From: Streptococcus sp. zg-86
GTDB taxonomy: Bacteria; Bacillota; Bacilli; Lactobacillales; Streptococcaceae
Direction of reading: 5' to 3'
Assembly (NCBI RefSeq): GCF_017639855.1
Contig: NZ_CP072115.1
Location: forward strand, 1,674,001 to 1,738,000
Length of the DNA: 64,000 nt
Shown: in pieces, positions 43,024 through 52,550 of the stretch
Layout of the letters: each line of letters opens with the position of its first letter
Numbering within the stretch: the stretch's first letter is position 1
Made by a program: the position numbers and the translations under genes
Notes under the pieces: model-generated
The model's database searches: none
What the model saw: the letters and a program-made list of their open reading frames with translations, nothing else
Told to the model about the DNA's origin: nothing

Positions 43024-43374
43024 TTACAACCACTCTGAAATCTCAAGGTTATCCGCTTCGTGCCACAATTTTTCAAGATTGTAATGCGCACGCATTTCTT
43101 CTGAGAAGATATGGACAACAACCCCACCTAAGTCGAGCAAGACCCAGCCTCCGGCTGCATCCCCCTCTAGTTGGCTCGCTACAAAACCAGCTTCTTTGAC
43201 CTTTTCACGAATATGCTCAGCAATCGCCTCTAACTGACGGCTATTCATCGAGCTAGCAATCACAAAATAGTCTGTTACACTGGTCACGTTTGTTACATCA
43301 AGTGCGACAATTTCTTCTGCACGTTTTTCATCAGCCGCCTTGACGACCAATTCTACTAATTCTTTTTCTTTCAC
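43024..43374 (-). CDS. rsfS: Ribosomal silencing factor RsfS
   Basis: Binds uL14 on the 50S subunit and blocks subunit joining in starving cells. The 116 residues carry VTSVTDYFVIASSMNSRQLEAIA and GWVLLDLGGVVVHIFSEEMRAHYNLEKLW, the RsfS/YbeB signature. The start is GTG (43372-43374) preceded by GAGGT; the overlapping ATG is out of frame. It is the last gene of the yqe operon. Confidence 0.95.
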   Translation of the reverse strand: MKEKELVELVVKAADEKRAEEIVALDVTNVTSVTDYFVIASSMNSRQLEAIAEHIREKVKEAGFVASQLEGDAAGGWVLLDLGGVVVHIFSEEMRAHYNLEKLWHEADNLEISEWL

Positions 43375-43396
43375 ATTTTACCTCATTATTGGTTAC

Positions 43397-43981
43397 TTAC
43401 TGCAAATATCCCACATAAGCATTATAGGTTTCAATTGTTTGGGGATAGATCGGAATCGCTTTTTTAGCCAAATGAGCAACTGTCTGCGCCGTCTCATAGG
43501 CAACTGCCAGATCCAAACATTCTTTGGCTAATCTTCTTGCTTCATCTACTCCGGGAAAATCACGATTTGGCTCAATGTAATCCGCTACATAGAGAACCTT
43601 ATCGAGCAAGGTCATCTGGGCTGCACCTACTGTATGTCGCTGAATTGCCTGTAAAATTTCCTGATCTTCTATTCCAAAATCATGACGAATTTTATAGGCA
43701 CCAACAATCCCATGCCAGACATTATTGCCCCAGACTTTCAAGTCCTCACCCAGTTGATGCTGGTCAATCAGGTCTAAAAACACCTGATTATCAACCTCTT
43801 TGGCATAATCATGGAGAAGAGCAGCAAGACTGGCTTTTCGTTCATCACAACCATACTGACGAGCCAACTCAAGTGCTGCTTTTTCTACCCCCAGAACATG
43901 ACGAAATCGTTTCTCAGACATGGCAGAGCGAATTTTTTCTAAAACCTTCTCACGGTCAAAGGATAAATCAGCTGCTATCAT
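43397..43981 (-). CDS. yqeK: YqeK HD-domain hydrolase (Ap4A)
   Basis: A 194-residue HD-domain protein of the YqeK family, which hydrolyses diadenosine tetraphosphate symmetrically in Firmicutes. The metal-binding RHVLGVEKAALELA, LLHDYAKEV (HD) and NVWHGIVGAY motifs are present, plus YVADYIEPNRDFPGVDE. It overlaps nadD by 4 bp (ATGA). Confidence 0.93.
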   Translation of the reverse strand: MIAADLSFDREKVLEKIRSAMSEKRFRHVLGVEKAALELARQYGCDERKASLAALLHDYAKEVDNQVFLDLIDQHQLGEDLKVWGNNVWHGIVGAYKIRHDFGIEDQEILQAIQRHTVGAAQMTLLDKVLYVADYIEPNRDFPGVDEARRLAKECLDLAVAYETAQTVAHLAKKAIPIYPQTIETYNAYVGYLQ

Positions 43982-44610
43982 TTGTACAATCCTTTTTCTT
44001 CAATGTAGTCCAAAACCTCATGCGGTAACATAAAGTTTGGTACTCGGCCTTGCTGGATAAATTGGCGTACCATACTGGAAGAAATATCCATGAGTGGCAC
44101 ATCTACCCAGATAATCGGATAAGAGGTTCCCGCCTTATAGCGTGGGCGCTGGACACCGACAAATTGCACCAGCTGAAGTAGCTCATCAATCCGGTGCCAC
44201 TTAGGCAAATAATCCACCATATCTGCGCCAATGATGAAATAGTAATCCGTATCTGGATTCTTCTCTTTCAAGAGTTTCATGGTGTCATAAGTATAGCTAA
44301 TACCGCGACGCTCTAGCTCAATCGTTTCAATATTCAAGCCTTCGATTCCTGCAATCGCCATTTTCAGCATATTATAGCGATGCAATTCATCAATCGTTTC
44401 TTTTTTGTCCACATGAGGTGGTAGAAACTCTGGCATCAGCAAGACCTCATCTAATTTCAACTGCTGTCGCACCTGGTCAGCCACAATTAAATGAGCATTG
44501 TGAACAGGATTGAAATTCCCGCCCAAAATGCCAACTTGCTTGCGATTTGTTTCTTTTTTCTCAATCTCTAACTCAACCTTAGTAAAGGGCGTTAATAGCT
44601 CAATTGCCAT
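43978..44610 (-). CDS. nadD: Nicotinate-nucleotide adenylyltransferase
   Basis: Adenylates nicotinate mononucleotide in NAD synthesis. GILGGNFNPVHNAHLIVAD (about 28-46) contains the nucleotidyl-transfer motif, and SSSMVRQFIQQG near the end is the ISSS-type motif. An extra N-terminal stretch of about 25 residues precedes the core, as in other streptococci. The nicotinamidase pncA elsewhere in this window feeds the same pathway. Confidence 0.95.
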   Translation of the reverse strand: MAIELLTPFTKVELEIEKKETNRKQVGILGGNFNPVHNAHLIVADQVRQQLKLDEVLLMPEFLPPHVDKKETIDELHRYNMLKMAIAGIEGLNIETIELERRGISYTYDTMKLLKEKNPDTDYYFIIGADMVDYLPKWHRIDELLQLVQFVGVQRPRYKAGTSYPIIWVDVPLMDISSSMVRQFIQQGRVPNFMLPHEVLDYIEEKGLYK

Positions 44611-44652
44611 CTGTACTCCTTATCCCACTCATCCATCCTTGGGAAAATCCCA

Positions 44653-44964
44653 CTAGATTTCCCTCACTTTAATCGACAATTTTCGATTTTCTTTCTTGCT
44701 CGACTGTTTAAACAAAATCAAGGTCCGACCAATTTTCTGTACAGTATCTACTCCGATTTCGTCTTCTAAGGTTTCAGCCACGTCGTGGATATTTTCATCC
44801 GTATTTTGAAGCAGCGTGACCTTAATCAGCTCACGTCTGTCCAATGCCTGACGAACGCTGGTCTTAATTTGGTCGTTTAAACCGTATTTCCCAATTTGAA
44901 TAATGGGCTTCAAACTATGCGCCTGACTATTAAGAAAGGCCCGTTGTTTCGATGTTAACGTCAT
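44653..44964 (-). CDS. yhbY: YhbY family RNA-binding (CRM) protein
   Basis: A 103-residue CRM-domain protein that associates with pre-50S ribosomal particles. TSKQRAFLNSQAHSLKPIIQIGKYGL and the later GRTLILFKQS are the family marks; the GxxG loop is GKYG. It is 15 bp after yqeH in the operon. Confidence 0.93.
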   Translation of the reverse strand: MTLTSKQRAFLNSQAHSLKPIIQIGKYGLNDQIKTSVRQALDRRELIKVTLLQNTDENIHDVAETLEDEIGVDTVQKIGRTLILFKQSSKKENRKLSIKVREI

Positions 44965-44979
44965 ACTATTTCCTTTTTT

Positions 44980-46086
44980 CTAAATAATTGCTTTACGAGT
45001 CACAACACTGACTCCCTTTGGTGCCCATGCTGCTATTTTGGCCACTCCATTGATCCGAATCCAGCCCAGACCTGAGAACACCACATCAGTCTTTTCAGTA
45101 ATGGTAAATTCATGCCGTACCAAATCTGGAAAGGCTTCTAATTCTGTATTAGTTGGCGGTACCAATAGACTACCTGCGTGTTTTTGGTAAAACTCTGTCG
45201 CACCTTCTAATTTCGTGCGGTGAAGCTTTAATTCATTGTCAAAAAATGCGGTAAAGCCCTGTTTTTCTCCTGCAATAAAATCAAATCGACCCAAACCAGC
45301 CAAAAAGAGGGTTTGTTCCGGATTTAACTGATAGGTTTTGGGTTTGATTTCCTTACGAGGACTGGCAAATTTCAACTGTTTCGCAGATAAATAATGAGCC
45401 ATTTGGTGACGATGAATAATCCCTGGTGTGTCATAGATATAGGAACCGTCATCTAACGGAATCTCAATCTTGTCTAAGGTAGTTCCTGGAAAACGTGAAG
45501 TCGTAATAACATCCTTGTCCCCTGTAATTTCCTGAATAATGGCATTGATGAGGGTTGATTTTCCAACATTGGTTACGCCGACCACGTAAACATCCCGTCC
45601 CTTACGGTAGTGTTCAATCTTATTGATCAAGTCCTTAATGGCATACTTGTTTTGCGCAGATGTCAGCAAGACATCAACAGGCCTGAGCCCTACTTCATGC
45701 GCTCGCTCTGCTAGCCATTGGGTCACTTTCCCATCTTTGACTGACTTGGGCAGAATATCTTTTTTATTACCGACTAATAAGACATCATTTCCAGAAACAA
45801 AGCGTGGTAAGCCAGGGATAACAGAACCATTGAAATCAAAAATATCAATGACATTAACCACCAAGGCATCGCTTTCCCCAACACTATGGAGCAAGATTTG
45901 AAACTCGTCATCTGAGATATTAACATCTGAAATTTCATTATAGTGACGAAGACGGAAACAGCGCTGACAATAGACCTGACCTGTTTCTAATCCCTTTTCC
46001 AAGGCAGATTGGGGCGTATAGCCTACCCCTTCTTTTTCCTCGGTCTGAATCAAGGCTCCGCAGCCAATACAATACAATTCTTCCAC
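44980..46086 (-). CDS. yqeH: Circularly permuted GTPase YqeH
   Basis: A 368-residue GTPase needed for 30S assembly in Firmicutes. It has an N-terminal zinc finger (CIGCGALIQ...CQRCF), then the permuted G motifs: G4 NKKD before G1 GVTNVGKS and G3 DTPG. The C-terminal RNA-binding part ends ITEKTDVVFSGLGWIRI. The start is a GTG directly after the yqeG stop, so translation is coupled. Confidence 0.95.
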   Translation of the reverse strand: MEELYCIGCGALIQTEEKEGVGYTPQSALEKGLETGQVYCQRCFRLRHYNEISDVNISDDEFQILLHSVGESDALVVNVIDIFDFNGSVIPGLPRFVSGNDVLLVGNKKDILPKSVKDGKVTQWLAERAHEVGLRPVDVLLTSAQNKYAIKDLINKIEHYRKGRDVYVVGVTNVGKSTLINAIIQEITGDKDVITTSRFPGTTLDKIEIPLDDGSYIYDTPGIIHRHQMAHYLSAKQLKFASPRKEIKPKTYQLNPEQTLFLAGLGRFDFIAGEKQGFTAFFDNELKLHRTKLEGATEFYQKHAGSLLVPPTNTELEAFPDLVRHEFTITEKTDVVFSGLGWIRINGVAKIAAWAPKGVSVVTRKAII

Positions 46087-46626
46087 TTACATTTCCCTCT
46101 TGTAATCAAATGCGCCATATTTGGCGGTAATTCTCTTCATCATACGGCGTTCACGCCAACGATTGATTTGAGTGTTAATCGAGTCTGTCTCAATGAGCGG
46201 CCGTACTAAGACCGAACGAATCCCCGCCCGCTTGGCAGCTCGAATATCCGTCATCAATTGATCACCAATCATAATCGCTTCTTCACGCTCGATTCCAAAA
46301 CGCTTAATGGCTCGGTCAATCCCAAATGTGAACGGTTTTAAGGCAAAGGCTTCAAAGTCAATCTCAAAGCGTTCAACCGCTCGCTTTACACGTTCATATT
46401 TGTTATTTGAAACCACAACCACATGGATTCCCGCATCCCGCAAATCGTGTAGCCACTTGCGCATCTCCAGCGTTCCATCTGGATTGTTCCAGGCAATCAA
46501 GGTATTATCCAAGTCCACAAAAACTGTCCGAATATGGTATTTTTGCAAACTTTCTACTGTCACATCATAGGCTTTTTCAAGCACAAAATCTGGCATATAA
46601 TTCTCAATCGTCACACTATTCTCCAT
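46087..46626 (-). CDS. yqeG: YqeG family HAD phosphatase
   Basis: A 179-residue HAD-IIIA phosphatase with the nucleophile motif FVDLDNTLIAW (about 36-46), VVVSNN (motif II), LKPFTFG and MIGDQLMTDI (motif IV). The substrate is unknown; it is the first gene of the conserved yqeG-yqeH-yhbY-nadD-yqeK-rsfS operon. A long leader with an imperfect inverted repeat (GAGAGTG/CACTCTC, about 46629-46690) precedes it. Confidence 0.93.
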   Translation of the reverse strand: MENSVTIENYMPDFVLEKAYDVTVESLQKYHIRTVFVDLDNTLIAWNNPDGTLEMRKWLHDLRDAGIHVVVVSNNKYERVKRAVERFEIDFEAFALKPFTFGIDRAIKRFGIEREEAIMIGDQLMTDIRAAKRAGIRSVLVRPLIETDSINTQINRWRERRMMKRITAKYGAFDYKREM

Positions 46627-46813
46627 CGTTTTGAGAGTGGGCTAACAAGGCTGACTGACCTTCCTTCAATTTTGCCAGTCTCACTCTCTTTGTCCTTTAG
46701 CAAAAGAACTCAATTAGTTTATTTTACCATAATTTGGGGCAAATAGCGAATGGAAAAGAAAGGGAACGAAAAAGACAACCACAATCGTTTTCTTTCTCAT
46801 TCCACCATTTCAT

Positions 46814-47440
46814 TTACCAAAATAAACGAGTTCCATGAACCTGTGTGATTCCCAGCTCTTTCATCAAAGACTCGGCATTGTCCCTCGTTACACCACCACC
46901 GATGAGAATCTCAATCCGTCCTGCCGCATATACAATCAATTCTTTCAGCCATTCTGCATTATCTCCAGCTGATCCCTGAATACCACCACGCATTAAAATG
47001 CGGGTAAAACCATGCTCTATCAACCAATCCAGAGCTTCAAACTGCCGTTTGCGCGGAATCAAGTCAAAAGCCATGTGAAAGACCGTTTCCCGATTCCCAG
47101 CTTCTTCCATTAACTGATCTAAAAAGTCTTCATCGAGCCAGTTATCCTCTGTCAGAGCACCAAAAACTAGACCATCTGAAGCCAAATCCTTAGCAATTTT
47201 AGCATCTTTCAGCATCATCATTTTTTCTACTGCATCATAGCAAAAATCACCACCACGTGGACGAATCATGGTCATAACGGTTGCCCCTTGTTCATGTGCC
47301 AGTTGACAAACCATCTCTATCACTCCATAGCTAGGAGTTGTCCCACCCACCGCCAAGTTATCACATAATTCAATCCGTCCTGCTCCCAAGGCAATCGCAC
47401 GCGCAACTTGCACATGATTCTCTGCACAAAATTCTTTCAT
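46814..47440 (-). CDS. cutC: CutC family protein
   Basis: A 208-residue TIM-barrel protein of the CutC family, linked to copper homeostasis in older work and of unsettled biochemical role. VARAIALGAGRIELCDNLAVGGTTPS and VMTMIRPRGGDFCY are the typical segments, and EILIGGGVTRDN lies near the end. It is a single-gene unit. Confidence 0.92.
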   Translation of the reverse strand: MKEFCAENHVQVARAIALGAGRIELCDNLAVGGTTPSYGVIEMVCQLAHEQGATVMTMIRPRGGDFCYDAVEKMMMLKDAKIAKDLASDGLVFGALTEDNWLDEDFLDQLMEEAGNRETVFHMAFDLIPRKRQFEALDWLIEHGFTRILMRGGIQGSAGDNAEWLKELIVYAAGRIEILIGGGVTRDNAESLMKELGITQVHGTRLFW

Positions 47441-47503
47441 CGTAGCCCTCCATTATGTAAGCCTTTTCTTTTAGTATACCATAAAAAAGAGCAAGTGACT
47501 CAC

Positions 47504-48427
47504 CTACTCCTTTGTTTGTGCTATTCCTATTTTGCGTGCCATTAGTATATCTTTTACAGAGATGAGCAACACTGCTACTAGAATCAGAAACATCCCAATC
47601 ATATCACTGGTATAAAAAGTCTCATTTAGTAACCATACTGCAAAGAAGACAGAAGCAAGTGGTTCAATTGAAGCGAGCAAACTACCATTTACTTGACCAA
47701 CCATGCTCACGCCTTTTAAAAAGGCTGTGTAGGCAAAAACAGTTCCAACGCCGACAATCCCCATCAACCCCCAGAAAATCTCACCTGTAAAGGGCACGCT
47801 ATGCTGCCAAGGTTGAAACAAGAGTGCCATTTCAAGCGAACCGAGTAACATAGAGACTCCGATGACGACTAGACTGCCATATTGTTTGATAATGGTCGTC
47901 GGTAAAATAATATACAGTGCATAGGTGACTGCAGAAAATAACCCCCAGAATAACCCTTGCGGGGTCAAGGCTAGACTAGTTATCTGACCATGCGTTGCGA
48001 TGAGAAAAGTACCACCAATCGCTAAAATAATCGCTAGAAGCTCAATCATCGTTGGCTTTTGACCTTGCTTTACACAGACATATACCAGAACCAAAATGGG
48101 ACAGAGATATTGTAACACCGTCGCCGTCCCTGCATTCGTATGGTAAATCGCGGTCAAGTAGGCCATTTGATTCAAAAGAAGTCCAAAAATGGAAAATAAA
48201 GCTACGCGGATCAAGGCTTTTCGGTCAGCCAATAGGCTCTTTAACTGCTGCGGATTTTTATAGCTAGCTAGGATCAGTAGCAGAACACCAGAAACAACTA
48301 AACGTAAAGCAGTTAGAGCCTCAACAGTTACTCCTCTTGCCATCACAAACTGCCCACTCACTCCCGACAAGCCCCAAGCAATGCCGGCGATCAAGGTCAA
48401 GAGCGTTCCTTTCATCTTCTCATTCAT
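47504..48427 (-). CDS. EamA/DMT superfamily transporter
   Basis: A 307-residue membrane protein with ten hydrophobic segments in two EamA repeats (about 8-140 and 155-295). The N-terminal GIAWGLSGVSGQF and mid-protein GLFWGLFSAVTYALY are the repeat starts. DMT carriers move amino acids, nucleosides or drugs; the substrate cannot be told. Neighbours give no clue. Confidence 0.9.
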   Translation of the reverse strand: MNEKMKGTLLTLIAGIAWGLSGVSGQFVMARGVTVEALTALRLVVSGVLLLILASYKNPQQLKSLLADRKALIRVALFSIFGLLLNQMAYLTAIYHTNAGTATVLQYLCPILVLVYVCVKQGQKPTMIELLAIILAIGGTFLIATHGQITSLALTPQGLFWGLFSAVTYALYIILPTTIIKQYGSLVVIGVSMLLGSLEMALLFQPWQHSVPFTGEIFWGLMGIVGVGTVFAYTAFLKGVSMVGQVNGSLLASIEPLASVFFAVWLLNETFYTSDMIGMFLILVAVLLISVKDILMARKIGIAQTKE

Positions 48428-48506
48428 ACCCTATCTCTCCTCTGTTTCAACGTCATTCTATTGTAACATAAAGAGGTGTGAGAAAGAACTCAAAACTTCC
48501 AAAAAA

Positions 48507-48530
48507 AGACTGGACTTTTCGTTCCAGTCT
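48507..48530 (-). terminator. Terminator of galK-galT
   Basis: Perfect 8-bp stem AGACTGGA/TCCAGTCT, followed on the minus strand by TTTTTTTGG. It lies 13 bp after the galT stop. Confidence 0.85.
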
Positions 48531-48542
48531 CCTGCCTTATAC

Positions 48543-50030
48543 TTAAAGTGTACTAGACAAACCAACATAATCTGCAAAGCGTAGAAAAGCTGCTTGTCCT
48601 TCTGGCGTGCGTTTGTAGACACCTGCATCTTCTAAGACCCTACAAAAAACTTGACCAACCGCTTCTTGGACAACTTGGGTCGCCTGTTCTGATGAATAAA
48701 CTTCGTTTTGTGCTTTCAATTTATCTGCCCATTCTTGATGATAAGCTGCAACTTGGTCGACCTCGCCTAGCAAATAGTCTACAACTTCTTGCAATTCTTT
48801 TTTGAGACGTGGGGGTAAAATTGCTAGTCCCATAACCTCAATCAGACCAATATTTTCTTTTTTAATATGCTGAACATCTGGATGTGGATGATAGATGCCG
48901 TCTGGAAATGCTACTGAGGTCTGATTATCCCGTAAGACTAAATCCAACTCAAAGCAATCTCCCTTTCTGCGGGCAATTGGGGTAATGGTATGATGGGGTT
49001 CACCGTTTGAAGAAGCAAGAATCTGTACCGCCTCATCAGAGTAGCTCCGCCATTTTTCTAAAATCTTACTGGCTAATGCCACCAAGCGACTCTTATCTTC
49101 ACCTGACAAACGAATGACGGACATGGGCCATTTGACAATTCCAGCCCCGACATCTTCAAAGTCTGCAAAGACGAGTTCTTGCCCAATTTCTGCGCAGTCC
49201 ATAGCAAACCTATGCCGGCCACCCTGATAATGATTATGTGTCAAAATAGAGCCACCTGCTATCGGTAAGTCGGAATTTGAACCCACAAAATACCCTGGGA
49301 ATAACGCCACCAAATCAAGCAACTGTTCAAACGTTTTTGGCGTAATCGCCATGGGCACATGCTCTGTATTTAGAAAAATCGCATGTTCATTAAAGTAGGC
49401 ATAGGGCGAGTATTGGAAGCCCCATTTTTCCTGCCCCAAATTCAATCGAATAATCCGATGATTCGCCCGTGCAGGATGATTGACACGACCTTGATAGCCT
49501 TCATTTTCCATACAAAGAAGACATTTAGGATAGTTGGAAGCTTCAACGAGTTTGGCGGCTGCAATAGCCTTAGGATCTTTCTCAGGCTTTGATAAGTTAA
49601 TGGTAATTTCCAAATCCCCATATTCTGTCGCTACCTGATAGTAGATATTCTTTGCAATCGCCCCCACCTTGATGTAGTCATTGCGCTTACTGAGGTTATG
49701 AAAATCAGCGATAGCCTGATCGGGATTCGTTTCATAAGAGGACCAAAATTGCTGATTCACCTGACTAGGGCTAGGAGTCACAAAGTCCATTAGTTCCGCC
49801 CCCAACATGTCCTGCTCTTCTACCAAGTCCCCCACGCGGCCATTTTTTACTGCAAGGGCAACCAACTCATCTTTTAGTTCTACAAGCGTTTCTGCATGGC
49901 TATCTTGTTCTACACCTACCTCGCCCACTAGAGCCATCACACGGTTTTTTAGATAGGTACGATCTAAGTCCTCATAGCTACCACTTAAAATAAGGCCGTC
50001 TACGAATCTATCTACTATACTTCTTGTCAT
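48543..50030 (-). CDS. galT: UDP-glucose-hexose-1-phosphate uridylyltransferase
   Basis: Leloir-pathway enzyme that exchanges UMP between UDP-glucose and galactose 1-phosphate. The 495-residue length and the sequence GGSILTHNHYQGG (about 255-267) mark the Gram-positive class II form, which differs from the shorter HPHGQ-type enzyme. It is 12 bp after galK in the same unit and ends at a strong terminator. Confidence 0.95.
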   Translation of the reverse strand: MTRSIVDRFVDGLILSGSYEDLDRTYLKNRVMALVGEVGVEQDSHAETLVELKDELVALAVKNGRVGDLVEEQDMLGAELMDFVTPSPSQVNQQFWSSYETNPDQAIADFHNLSKRNDYIKVGAIAKNIYYQVATEYGDLEITINLSKPEKDPKAIAAAKLVEASNYPKCLLCMENEGYQGRVNHPARANHRIIRLNLGQEKWGFQYSPYAYFNEHAIFLNTEHVPMAITPKTFEQLLDLVALFPGYFVGSNSDLPIAGGSILTHNHYQGGRHRFAMDCAEIGQELVFADFEDVGAGIVKWPMSVIRLSGEDKSRLVALASKILEKWRSYSDEAVQILASSNGEPHHTITPIARRKGDCFELDLVLRDNQTSVAFPDGIYHPHPDVQHIKKENIGLIEVMGLAILPPRLKKELQEVVDYLLGEVDQVAAYHQEWADKLKAQNEVYSSEQATQVVQEAVGQVFCRVLEDAGVYKRTPEGQAAFLRFADYVGLSSTL

Positions 50031-50042
50031 TTTCGTTTCCTA

Positions 50043-51215
50043 TTATTTTCGAGATAAAACACGAGAGCCTGCTGCAATTTCAGCGATATAAAAACTTGGT
50101 GCATAGCCTACGATATCTGTATAAATCTTGCCGACATTTGTCGTGAAAGCCTCCACCTTATCCTTTTCAACAATGGCAATGCCACAACCGCCAAAACCTG
50201 CTCCTGTCATACGAGCCCCCAATACACCTTCTTGTTGCCAAGCAGTATGAGCCAAGGTGTCTAATTCTAGGCCAGTTACTTCGTAATCGTGCTCCAAGGA
50301 TACATGGGAAGCATTGACCAAGCGACCAAATTGTTGTAGGTCACCAGATTCCAAAGCCTGTCTAGCCTGCAAAGTCCGCTGATTTTCCCAAACAGCATGA
50401 CGAGCTCGCTTCATTCGATTTTCATCTTTAATCAAGTAGCTATATTCGTCAAAGGTCTGCGTATCTAGCTCACCCAAGGTTTGAATGTCTACTACGGCAT
50501 TTAATTCTTCCACAGCTTTTTCACATTCTGCCCGACGCTCATTGTATTTAGAGTCTGCTAATTCTCTGCGTTTATTGGTGTTCATGATGACAATCACATG
50601 ATCGCCCAAATCAAGCGGCACTAATTCATAGTCAAGTGTATTTGTATCTAAATAAATGGCTCTTTGATCTGCTCCCATCCCGATCGCAAATTGATCCATA
50701 ATTCCTGAATTGACACCGATAAAATGATTTTCTGTCTGTTTCCCAATCTTGACCAAATCAAGGCGGGTCAAGTCTAAGTCAAACAATTCCTCCGCCATAA
50801 TCCCAATCAATAATTCCAAGGAAGCAGATGAGGATAAGCCAGAACCATTTGGAATATTGCCATAGACAAATACATCTAGTCCTGTATCAATGCGATGACC
50901 AGCTTCTTGTAAATAGTGCAAGACTCCCTTGGCATAGTTGGCCCAGTTATCCGCCTTATCATAGACCAAATTCTCTAAATTAACTTCGATAATTCCCAGT
51001 TCCTCAAAATTAGCAGAATAAAAGCGTAATAACTGATCTTCACGCTTGCAGGCTGCTCCATAAGTTCCCAAGGTAATCGCAGCTGGAAAGACATGACCAC
51101 CATTATAATCTGTATGTTCCCCAATTAGGTTAATCCGCCCCGGAGAAAAGAAAGTCGCATCCGCTTCCTTCCCAAAAATCTCTTTAAAAGCCTGTTGAAG
51201 CTCTGTTGTGTTCAT
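50043..51215 (-). CDS. galK: Galactokinase
   Basis: Phosphorylates galactose at C1 with ATP. The GHMP-family motifs are complete: the galactokinase signature GRINLIGEHTDYNGG (about 27-41), the P-loop-like GLSSSASLE (about 125-133), and the C-terminal MTGAGFGGCGIAI. The length is 390. It is the first gene of galK-galT, with a consensus promoter and GalR-type sites upstream. Confidence 0.97.
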   Translation of the reverse strand: MNTTELQQAFKEIFGKEADATFFSPGRINLIGEHTDYNGGHVFPAAITLGTYGAACKREDQLLRFYSANFEELGIIEVNLENLVYDKADNWANYAKGVLHYLQEAGHRIDTGLDVFVYGNIPNGSGLSSSASLELLIGIMAEELFDLDLTRLDLVKIGKQTENHFIGVNSGIMDQFAIGMGADQRAIYLDTNTLDYELVPLDLGDHVIVIMNTNKRRELADSKYNERRAECEKAVEELNAVVDIQTLGELDTQTFDEYSYLIKDENRMKRARHAVWENQRTLQARQALESGDLQQFGRLVNASHVSLEHDYEVTGLELDTLAHTAWQQEGVLGARMTGAGFGGCGIAIVEKDKVEAFTTNVGKIYTDIVGYAPSFYIAEIAAGSRVLSRK

Positions 51216-51248
51216 AAGCCATCCTACCTTTGTAACCGTTTTTATTTT

Positions 51249-51312
51249 ATTGTAAACCGATTCTATTTTTTTGTCAATAATTTTAGTAAATTTTACTAAA
51301 TCATGATATAAT
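51249..51312. promoter_or_regulatory. Divergent galK and galR promoters with operator sequences
   Basis: Minus strand: TTGACA, 17 bp, TACAAT for galK (51249-51277), with AATCGGTTTACAAT over the -10 and AACGGTTACA downstream as likely GalR half-sites. Plus strand: TGATATAAT (-10 at 51307-51312) for galR. Between the two promoters lies the perfect dyad TTTAGTAAA-T-TTTACTAAA (51282-51300). Confidence 0.75.
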
Positions 51313-51336
51313 AGAAAAGAACTGAGGAGAAGGATT

Positions 51337-52338
51337 ATGGTTACATTAAAAGATATTGCTCAAAAAACAAATTTATCAACTACGACTGTTTCACGCGTTT
51401 TGAAAGAAGATACGAGTCTATCAGTTAGCCCTGATACCAGACAAAAAGTGTTTACAATTGCCAAGCAGCTGGGCTACACTAAGCACTTAACCAAACAGCT
51501 AATTGAAGGTGTCCCACAAAAAATTGGTATCCTGCAATGGTATACAGAAAGCAAGGAATTGGATGATCTCTATTACTATTCTATTCGGATTAGCCTAGAA
51601 CAACGCGCACTTGAATTAGGATACGATATCGTTCGTTGTTTCCACGATAGTAACTCCCCTCTCTTGAAGGAAGTAGATGCTCTGATTGCCATTGGGAAAT
51701 TTAGTCAACAGCAAATGAAAGAATTAGCCAGTCTTCACAAACAACTGGTATTTGTCGATTTTGATACCTTGGCAGAGGGGTTTTCTTGCGTGACAACAGA
51801 TTTCAATCGCTCTGTCATTCAAGTTCTCGATCATTATCTTGAACAAGGAATTACGGAAATCGGTATGATTGCAGGTCAAGAAGAAACCTACGATAAGGAA
51901 ATGATCCTGTTAGATCCTAGACTACGAACATTCAAACAATACCTAGCTGATTGTGATTTATATCACGAACGATTTGTTTTTACAGGTCCATTTACTAGTC
52001 AGTCTGGTTACCAGCTCATGAAAGAAGCGATTGAGACCTTAAAAGAAGAGTTGCCAACGGCCTTTTTCATTGCAAATGATAATCTTGCTGTCGGTGCCCT
52101 CCGCGCCTTACAAGAAGCTCAAATCGCTGTGCCTAACCGAGTTCAAGTCATTACCTTTAACGATACACCCATTGCTAAACAAGTCTATCCTGCCCTATCT
52201 AGTATCACCGTTTTTACCGAGGAAATGGGCATTCAAGCTGTAGAGCTAGTAGATGCTATGCTTAAAAAACCAAATAACTACCACCCCCGCATGGTTAAAC
52301 TGGGTACCCAATTAACCTTGAGAGATAGTAGTTTGTAA
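51337..52338 (+). CDS. galR: LacI-family galactose operon regulator
   Basis: A 333-residue repressor: an N-terminal helix-turn-helix (VTLKDIAQKTNLSTTTVSRVL, 2-22) and a periplasmic-binding-protein-like sugar domain, including FIANDNLAVGALRAL. It is divergent from galK, the usual place for streptococcal GalR. It should control galK-galT and itself through the operators in 51216-51336. AGGAGAAGG precedes the ATG. Confidence 0.93.
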   Translation: MVTLKDIAQKTNLSTTTVSRVLKEDTSLSVSPDTRQKVFTIAKQLGYTKHLTKQLIEGVPQKIGILQWYTESKELDDLYYYSIRISLEQRALELGYDIVRCFHDSNSPLLKEVDALIAIGKFSQQQMKELASLHKQLVFVDFDTLAEGFSCVTTDFNRSVIQVLDHYLEQGITEIGMIAGQEETYDKEMILLDPRLRTFKQYLADCDLYHERFVFTGPFTSQSGYQLMKEAIETLKEELPTAFFIANDNLAVGALRALQEAQIAVPNRVQVITFNDTPIAKQVYPALSSITVFTEEMGIQAVELVDAMLKKPNNYHPRMVKLGTQLTLRDSSL

Positions 52339-52411
52339 TATTCAAAACGTAGACAAACCCTATTAGGAATAGAAAGATTTTTATTTTTGAGGTTGACTAC
52401 CATATAACAGA

Positions 52412-52456
52412 AACTCTTAAAAATGCTGATATAGCGGTATTATTAAGAGTTTTTTA
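52412..52456 (+). terminator. Terminator of galR
   Basis: AACTCTTAA (52412-52420) pairs with TTAAGAGTT (52443-52451), and TTTTATTT follows. Confidence 0.75.
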
Positions 52457-52476
52457 TTTCTCAAGTAAAAGAAAAA

Positions 52477-52518
52477 AGATTGAAGAAAATTGCCCAAAAT
52501 GGACTTTTTCTTCAATCT
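52477..52518 (-). terminator. Terminator of gatCAB
   Basis: Perfect 13-bp stem AGATTGAAGAAAA/TTTTCTTCAATCT, followed on the minus strand by TTTTTTCTTTT. A second small stem, ACGAGCC/GGCTCGT, lies at 52520-52537. Confidence 0.85.
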
Positions 52519-52550
52519 GACGAGCCACTTGGCTCGTTTTTGAATGCTGT

